Positions 14,675 to 18,666 of a DNA stretch of 18,666 bases are shown here, piece by piece (the first letter of the stretch is position 1; each line of letters opens with the position of its first letter). The notes under the pieces were generated by a model. That model did no database searches and was not told the origin of the DNA. It worked only from the letters and a program-made list of their open reading frames with translations. The translations under genes and the position numbers were made by a program. Where the stretch lies: positions 1-18,666 of the forward strand of contig DKNC01000066.1 in NCBI GenBank assembly GCA_002470135.1. The letters are read 5' to 3'. This DNA is from Actinobacteria bacterium UBA7398 (lineage in GTDB: Bacteria; Actinomycetota; Actinomycetes; Nanopelagicales; Nanopelagicaceae).

Positions 14675-17044
14675 TTAAGGTTTTAGCAACGTCAGTTTTG
14701 CGTTAATACTTGTTAACGCATAACGGACCTTATTTATGGTTATCCAAACCGCATCACTTTTCTTATCCATCTTGGCGTTTGATACTAGATGGATGCTTTG
14801 ATCAAGTTTAGAAATTTTGCATAGTCTCGCCTCGCAACCAAATATCAAATCTTTATCATCTATTGCAAGTGCGCCTATCGGAGTTCCGTAGGCATCGCTA
14901 GACGCGGCAATCACCGGGTCACTGTTAGAGATAACTGCCCAATTTATTTTATTTGGATGAGGAATTGTAATTCCAGATGCGCTATACCAACTTCCAAATA
15001 CGCGGTTACCAACTACTGAAATTCCGACGTTGTAGCCGGAGACAGCCACCGGCCCACCAGTTATGGCCACGGTTTGATAAACCCAATCTTCAGGATAAAT
15101 AGTACTGCGAGTAGCTAACCGAACTTCGCCCTGGGTTGCTTCGCTATTTTGGTTCACCACCAAAATAGAATCATAAAATACATAAACTTTCTTCCCAACA
15201 ACCGCTGCTTGTAAATGGAAACCAACATCTCCGGTCGATCTACCATCAGTTGCACGGTCACCATCGATTAATTCATAGATCCAGCTATCCATGCTGCGAA
15301 CTGCGCCGAGTAAGACGCCTTGGCTTTCATCACGGTATATAACTTGTAACCCGGATGGCGTTACTGCGCATGCGTTTGTCACGCTGACATCACTTGCGGT
15401 GCGAACTCGCACCTTTTCGCTGTAATTTTGCACAGTTGGCGCATCGCCATCTACAACTTCATATTTCCAGGTTTTGCCATCGTATTCGGCATATCGTAAA
15501 TCTTTGTTTACTAAATCTGGATAAAAAAGATTAAGGATTTGTTTACTCCCAGTACCGGAAACGCAAAGTGAAACATCACCAGCAACATTGTTTGTAGTTC
15601 TTCCGTTTAATGTGCCATTTCCATCTACAGTTGAAACCACCCAAGTTTTACCGTTGAAAGTACCCACCTTCACATCACCGTTCTTGGAATCGGTATAAGC
15701 GATTATTGGCTGACCTTTATACATATTTGTTGATATATATTTGCCATCAGCTATTCCATCAATTACTGAAGTTTTCCAGCCGGCTTCAGGCGAAATTGCG
15801 TTACTTGGCTCAGTAGGCGAATCACCGAGTTGGTTGCGAGCAATTACTTTAAATGAGTAAGTACTGCCATTTTTTAAACCTGTTATTAAAGCTGGACTAT
15901 CGGTAACTTCAACGCTCTGTCCGCCAAAACTTGCAGTTACTTGGTAGGAAGTTACTTGTGCCGCCCGAAAATTTGCTGGTGGATCGAAAGTAATTATTGC
16001 GGACTTGTCACCAATAATTGCCTTAACATTCCGCGGCGCTTCTGGTAACCCGACTGGGATTCCAGCTCCTGGCTTGGTACGCATATCTTCTAACATTCCA
16101 AGAGTAATCGGACCTGGTGATCTAAATACTTCGCCTGCATCTAAATTAGGAGTCATCGCTGCATCAGTCAGACTTTGCGAGAATGTCTTTTCATCTAGAT
16201 GGCTTACTGAGGATCCACCTTCGTAAATTTTTGGCGTATAAAGCAGTGGTTTGTTGCCATTGTTAGCAGCAACACCATTTGCGCCGCCCCAATAAAGTGG
16301 AGCTGTTAATGCACTTCCCAATTCAAGGGAAGGTGTAGATAGATCCATCAAGCGACGACCATCTGCAAGTTGGGTAAATGCATCGAATGGAGTTGGGTCT
16401 TCGATATTTCCGTAACCAAAGAATGGGTCATATGAAGCCAAGGTAAGAAAACCAAGGCCATGTGCAATTTCATGCATCACGACAGATTCCAAATCGTAAG
16501 TTCGTGGCGATGGCTTACCGTCAGTTCCGGTATAAAAAGGTGATCGAGAATTGATTGTCATGATTATGTCTGGTCGAGCCGGATCTAAATCTTTTCCAGC
16601 AAGTGCATTAGCTAAAGCGGTTGCATAATTTAAATCTCTTGCAGGTGCACCAACAAAATTTTTGTAAAAGAAATCTGGACGAGTCGAACCTAATACGGTG
16701 GTGGCTTGCCTACCCCAAGTTGCATTTATGCGAATCGGTACTGATGATTGAAAAAGATCGGACCAAATATCTACAGCTGCTTGGAATGCAGCTTTAGCAT
16801 CATCTGGGAATCCGGTATATGTGACGATGAATTTACTTTTGGTTTCAAGATTTGCACTCTTGCCAGCTTCGTTCGCTTTTACATTGGCAGTTACGGCTGG
16901 ATAGCTCTTGCTCTGAACTCCAGTTGCATAAGTATGAAACCAAACCGTCGAGGGGGTTCGGGTAAACCCAAGAGCTTCCGCCTGCGGGGCGCTGAGGATC
17001 GAGAGCGCTAATGCAGATGTGATGAGGAAGATTTTGCCGCGCAT
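14675..17044 (-). CDS. Secreted zinc metalloprotease with FnIII domain
   Basis: 789 residues. A signal peptide covers about 1-24 (ends PQAEA). The protease part runs to about 325, with the zinc motif HEIAHGLGF at 191-199 (nucleotides encoding H191 at 16472-16474). The metzincin third His expected at position 201 is a Thr; H282 in SHLDEK is an alternative ligand, and AMTP near 296-299 could be a Met-turn. An FnIII domain (about 333-421) carries the usual P.NV, W-less core and GL.NGSTYSFKV.A.N..G block. The remaining ~365 residues are repetitive beta-strand sequence with TWKYEVVDG-like units, perhaps a propeller. No sortase signal or C-terminal anchor seen, so it is probably released. It may digest extracellular protein for peptide uptake; substrate unknown. 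Confidence 0.85.
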   Translation of the reverse strand: MRGKIFLITSALALSILSAPQAEALGFTRTPSTVWFHTYATGVQSKSYPAVTANVKANEAGKSANLETKSKFIVTYTGFPDDAKAAFQAAVDIWSDLFQSSVPIRINATWGRQATTVLGSTRPDFFYKNFVGAPARDLNYATALANALAGKDLDPARPDIIMTINSRSPFYTGTDGKPSPRTYDLESVVMHEIAHGLGFLTLASYDPFFGYGNIEDPTPFDAFTQLADGRRLMDLSTPSLELGSALTAPLYWGGANGVAANNGNKPLLYTPKIYEGGSSVSHLDEKTFSQSLTDAAMTPNLDAGEVFRSPGPITLGMLEDMRTKPGAGIPVGLPEAPRNVKAIIGDKSAIITFDPPANFRAAQVTSYQVTASFGGQSVEVTDSPALITGLKNGSTYSFKVIARNQLGDSPTEPSNAISPEAGWKTSVIDGIADGKYISTNMYKGQPIIAYTDSKNGDVKVGTFNGKTWVVSTVDGNGTLNGRTTNNVAGDVSLCVSGTGSKQILNLFYPDLVNKDLRYAEYDGKTWKYEVVDGDAPTVQNYSEKVRVRTASDVSVTNACAVTPSGLQVIYRDESQGVLLGAVRSMDSWIYELIDGDRATDGRSTGDVGFHLQAAVVGKKVYVFYDSILVVNQNSEATQGEVRLATRSTIYPEDWVYQTVAITGGPVAVSGYNVGISVVGNRVFGSWYSASGITIPHPNKINWAVISNSDPVIAASSDAYGTPIGALAIDDKDLIFGCEARLCKISKLDQSIHLVSNAKMDKKSDAVWITINKVRYALTSINAKLTLLKP

Positions 17045-17052
17045 AGCGGGAG

Positions 17053-17081
17053 ACGCTATCAGGCTGAGAAGATTGGGTCAT
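17053..17081 (-). promoter_or_regulatory. Candidate promoter of the metalloprotease gene
   Basis: Minus strand: ATGACC (17076-17081), 17-nt spacer, TAGCGT (17053-17058, TAnnnT), then 8 nt to the ATG. The 8 nt contain no Shine-Dalgarno, so the transcript should have a leader of two bases or none, the same arrangement as at the Cys-rich gene. The rest of the divergent spacer to 17156 holds only TCGCT / AGCGA inverted arms near 17128-17146, of unknown meaning. Confidence 0.4.
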
Positions 17082-17156
17082 GTCTGGTCATGCGAGAACC
17101 TTAAAACTGTCAGCAAGTATTAAGGATTCGCTCACTCAATTAGCGAGAACATCAAG

Positions 17157-17414
17157 GTGAAGAAGATTGAGGTCCTGATTTACTCAAGAAGTGGGTGCCA
17201 CCTCTGTGATGTTGCGGAAGCAAAATTAAATGAATTGAGAGCAACCCTAGATTTCAAAATAGAGAAGCAGTTAATTGATGGCGATTTAGCGTTAGAGCGC
17301 GAATATGGTGAAAAAGTTCCAGTGATACTCATTAACGGCACGCCACATGATTATTGGCGAGTAAATCCAGAACGTTTTACTAAAGCAATATTAGAAATTA
17401 AAGCTTCCCAGTAA
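17157..17414 (+). CDS. Glutaredoxin-like protein (DUF836 family)
   Basis: 85 residues, thioredoxin fold. The redox motif C14-H-L-C17 follows the first beta strand (VLIYSRSGCHLC), and the cis-Pro element VPVILING lies in the middle, followed by a C-terminal helix. The family includes small actinobacterial thiol oxidoreductases similar to Rv0508; physiological partners are not known. The GTG start at 17157 gives the natural N-terminus (KKIEVLIYS), although no Shine-Dalgarno is evident. The 3' end overlaps the convergent XPB gene by 17 bp. Confidence 0.85.
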   Translation: MKKIEVLIYSRSGCHLCDVAEAKLNELRATLDFKIEKQLIDGDLALEREYGEKVPVILINGTPHDYWRVNPERFTKAILEIKASQ

Positions 17415-18666
17415 AAACATCATCAGCATCAATGATGCGGTAAGAATAACCTTGCTCGGCTAAGAAACGTTGACGGTTTTGTGCAAAATCTTGATCAACC
17501 GTATCTCTTGCAACAAGCGAGTAAAAACGGGCACCACGACCATCCGCTTTAGGGCGAAGTATTCGACCAAGGCGTTGGGCTTCTTCTTGGCGCGATCCAA
17601 ATGTTCCGGAGATTTGAATTGCAATTGAAGCTTCCGGCAAATCAATTGAGAAGTTAGCAACTTTAGAAACGACTAAACATTTAATCTCACCACTTCTAAA
17701 TGCATTGTAGAGAAATTCTCGTTCTTTAACTGGGGTGTCACCTTTAATAATCGGCACCCCTAAATCATTAGAAATTTCATCAATTTGATCTATGTATTGT
17801 CCGATAATCAAAACTTGATCATTTTCATGAAATTTTGCTAACGCCATAGCAACGCTCTTCTTCGTGGCGGTGGTGGCACAAACTCGATAGCGGTTCTCGG
17901 TCTCGGCGGTTGCGTAATTTAATCTTTCGTGTTCAGTTAATGTTACTCGAACTTCAACACAATCTGCCGGCGCGATATAACCTTGGGCTTCAATCTCTTT
18001 CCACGGAACATCAAATCGTTTTGGCCCAATCAAAGAAAAAACTTCGCCTTCCATGCCATCTTCCCGAACTAGCGTCGCGGTTAAACCCAGACGTCGACGA
18101 GATTGAATGTCAGCGGTAAATCTAAAAATCGGAGCAGGCAACAAATGAACTTCGTCGTAAATAATTAATCCCCAGTCATGGCCGTCAAAGAGGTCTAAAT
18201 GGGCAAATAACCCATTTTTCTTAGTAGTCATAACTTGGTAAGTGGCGATTGTGACCGGGCGAATTTCTTTCTTTGCGCCAGAGTATTCACCAATTTCATC
18301 TTCATGGAGATTTGTGCGGCGGAGCAATTCATCACGCCATTGGCGAGCAGCTACAGTATTTGTTACCAATATTAAAGTTGTTGCTTTTGCGTGCGCCATT
18401 GCAGCTGCGCCAACAATGGTTTTACCAGCGCCGCATGGCAGTACCACAACACCAGATCCACCATGCCAAAATCCTTCAGCTGCAAGTTTTTGGTATTCAC
18501 GCATATGCCAGCCGTCTTCAACCAATGAAATCTCATGAGCTTGGCCATCAACGTATCCAGCAAAATCTTCGGCCGGCCAACCTAAACGAAGTAGCGCTTG
18601 TTTCAAATGGCCACGTTGGCTTGGATGTACTGCGATGGTTTCGTTATCAATTCTGGCACCTAGTAG
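17398..18666 (-). CDS. XPB-type DNA repair helicase (5' end outside window)
   Basis: SF2 3'-5' DNA helicase of the XPB/Rad25 family, about 422 C-terminal residues present. The frame continues open to the right edge with LLGARIDNETIAVHPSQRGH, so the TTG at 18606 is internal and the N-terminal part lies beyond the window. Motifs: Walker A PCGAGKT (18418-18438), Walker B DEVH (18145-18156), GLTAT motif III, and motif VI QRLGRILR (17554-17577). The ReD-like RED (in LVREDG after motif III) is present. Bacterial members unwind DNA and are linked to repair; the role in actinobacteria is not settled. Its last 17 bp overlap the 3' end of the glutaredoxin-like gene. Confidence 0.93.
   Translation of the reverse strand, partial: LLGARIDNETIAVHPSQRGHLKQALLRLGWPAEDFAGYVDGQAHEISLVEDGWHMREYQKLAAEGFWHGGSGVVVLPCGAGKTIVGAAAMAHAKATTLILVTNTVAARQWRDELLRRTNLHEDEIGEYSGAKKEIRPVTIATYQVMTTKKNGLFAHLDLFDGHDWGLIIYDEVHLLPAPIFRFTADIQSRRRLGLTATLVREDGMEGEVFSLIGPKRFDVPWKEIEAQGYIAPADCVEVRVTLTEHERLNYATAETENRYRVCATTATKKSVAMALAKFHENDQVLIIGQYIDQIDEISNDLGVPIIKGDTPVKEREFLYNAFRSGEIKCLVVSKVANFSIDLPEASIAIQISGTFGSRQEEAQRLGRILRPKADGRGARFYSLVARDTVDQDFAQNRQRFLAEQGYSYRIIDADDVFTGKL

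Noticed and set aside
17128..17146. TCGCT / AGCGA inverted repeat before the glutaredoxin-like gene as a terminator or riboswitch
   Set aside because: Only 5 bp with a 9-nt loop and no T-tract; too weak to call.
18604..18666. XPB helicase starting at the TTG at 18606
   Set aside because: In-frame sequence continues to the edge and resembles the family region ahead of that residue, so the gene is cut by the window.

Overview
The window is 18.7 kb of dense, low-to-moderate GC bacterial DNA (clearly AT-leaning by eye; I did not compute the value). The gene content points to an actinobacterium. There is a 32-residue bS22 ribosomal protein downstream of proC, a bacterial XPB-type helicase, an ArgA-type GNAT, ClpC, and a Cys-rich protein of a type I know from actinobacteria. 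Several genes lack a Shine-Dalgarno and have a TAnnnT box 6-8 nt before the ATG. AT-rich actinobacterial sequence, 4-nt gene overlaps and convergent genes with almost no spacer suggest a streamlined planktonic lineage such as the freshwater acI/Nanopelagicales group. That placement is inference.

Layout. (1) 1-4143, plus strand: 3' part of lysS, an argA-like N-acetyltransferase, and complete clpC. (2) 4144-10200, plus strand: murQ, an RpiR/SIS regulator, a sugar-binding protein, two ABC permeases and a BadF-type amino-sugar kinase. A strong intrinsic terminator sits between the binding-protein gene and the permeases. (3) 10207-12430, minus strand: radA and an upstream Cys-rich protein of unknown function. 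(4) 12468-14674, plus strand: proC, a secreted beta-propeller-like protein overlapping it by 4 nt, and bS22. (5) 14675-17044, minus strand: a secreted HExxH metalloprotease with an FnIII domain. (6) 17157-17414, plus strand: a small glutaredoxin-like protein. Its 3' end overlaps that of a minus-strand XPB helicase that runs off the right edge.

The most interesting unit is region 2. Read together, it looks like a PTS-free N-acetylmuramic acid (MurNAc) scavenging system. The ABC importer would bring in the free sugar, the BadF kinase would make MurNAc-6-phosphate, and MurQ would split off the lactyl ether to give GlcNAc-6-phosphate. The RpiR/SIS regulator would sense MurNAc-6-phosphate. MurQ is certain by motif. 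The substrate of the transporter and kinase is inferred from context. The operon has no ATPase gene, and its binding protein has no cysteine and so cannot be a lipoprotein.

The rest is mostly housekeeping with local novelties. Well-formed leaderless promoters precede radA and proC. The proC cluster carries a secreted protein, and the lysS-clpC cluster carries argA, at places where mycobacteria have bldC-like and lsr2 genes. Nothing resembling a CRISPR array, tRNA, rRNA, insertion sequence or phage was seen, and no gene-free stretch exceeds about 170 bases.
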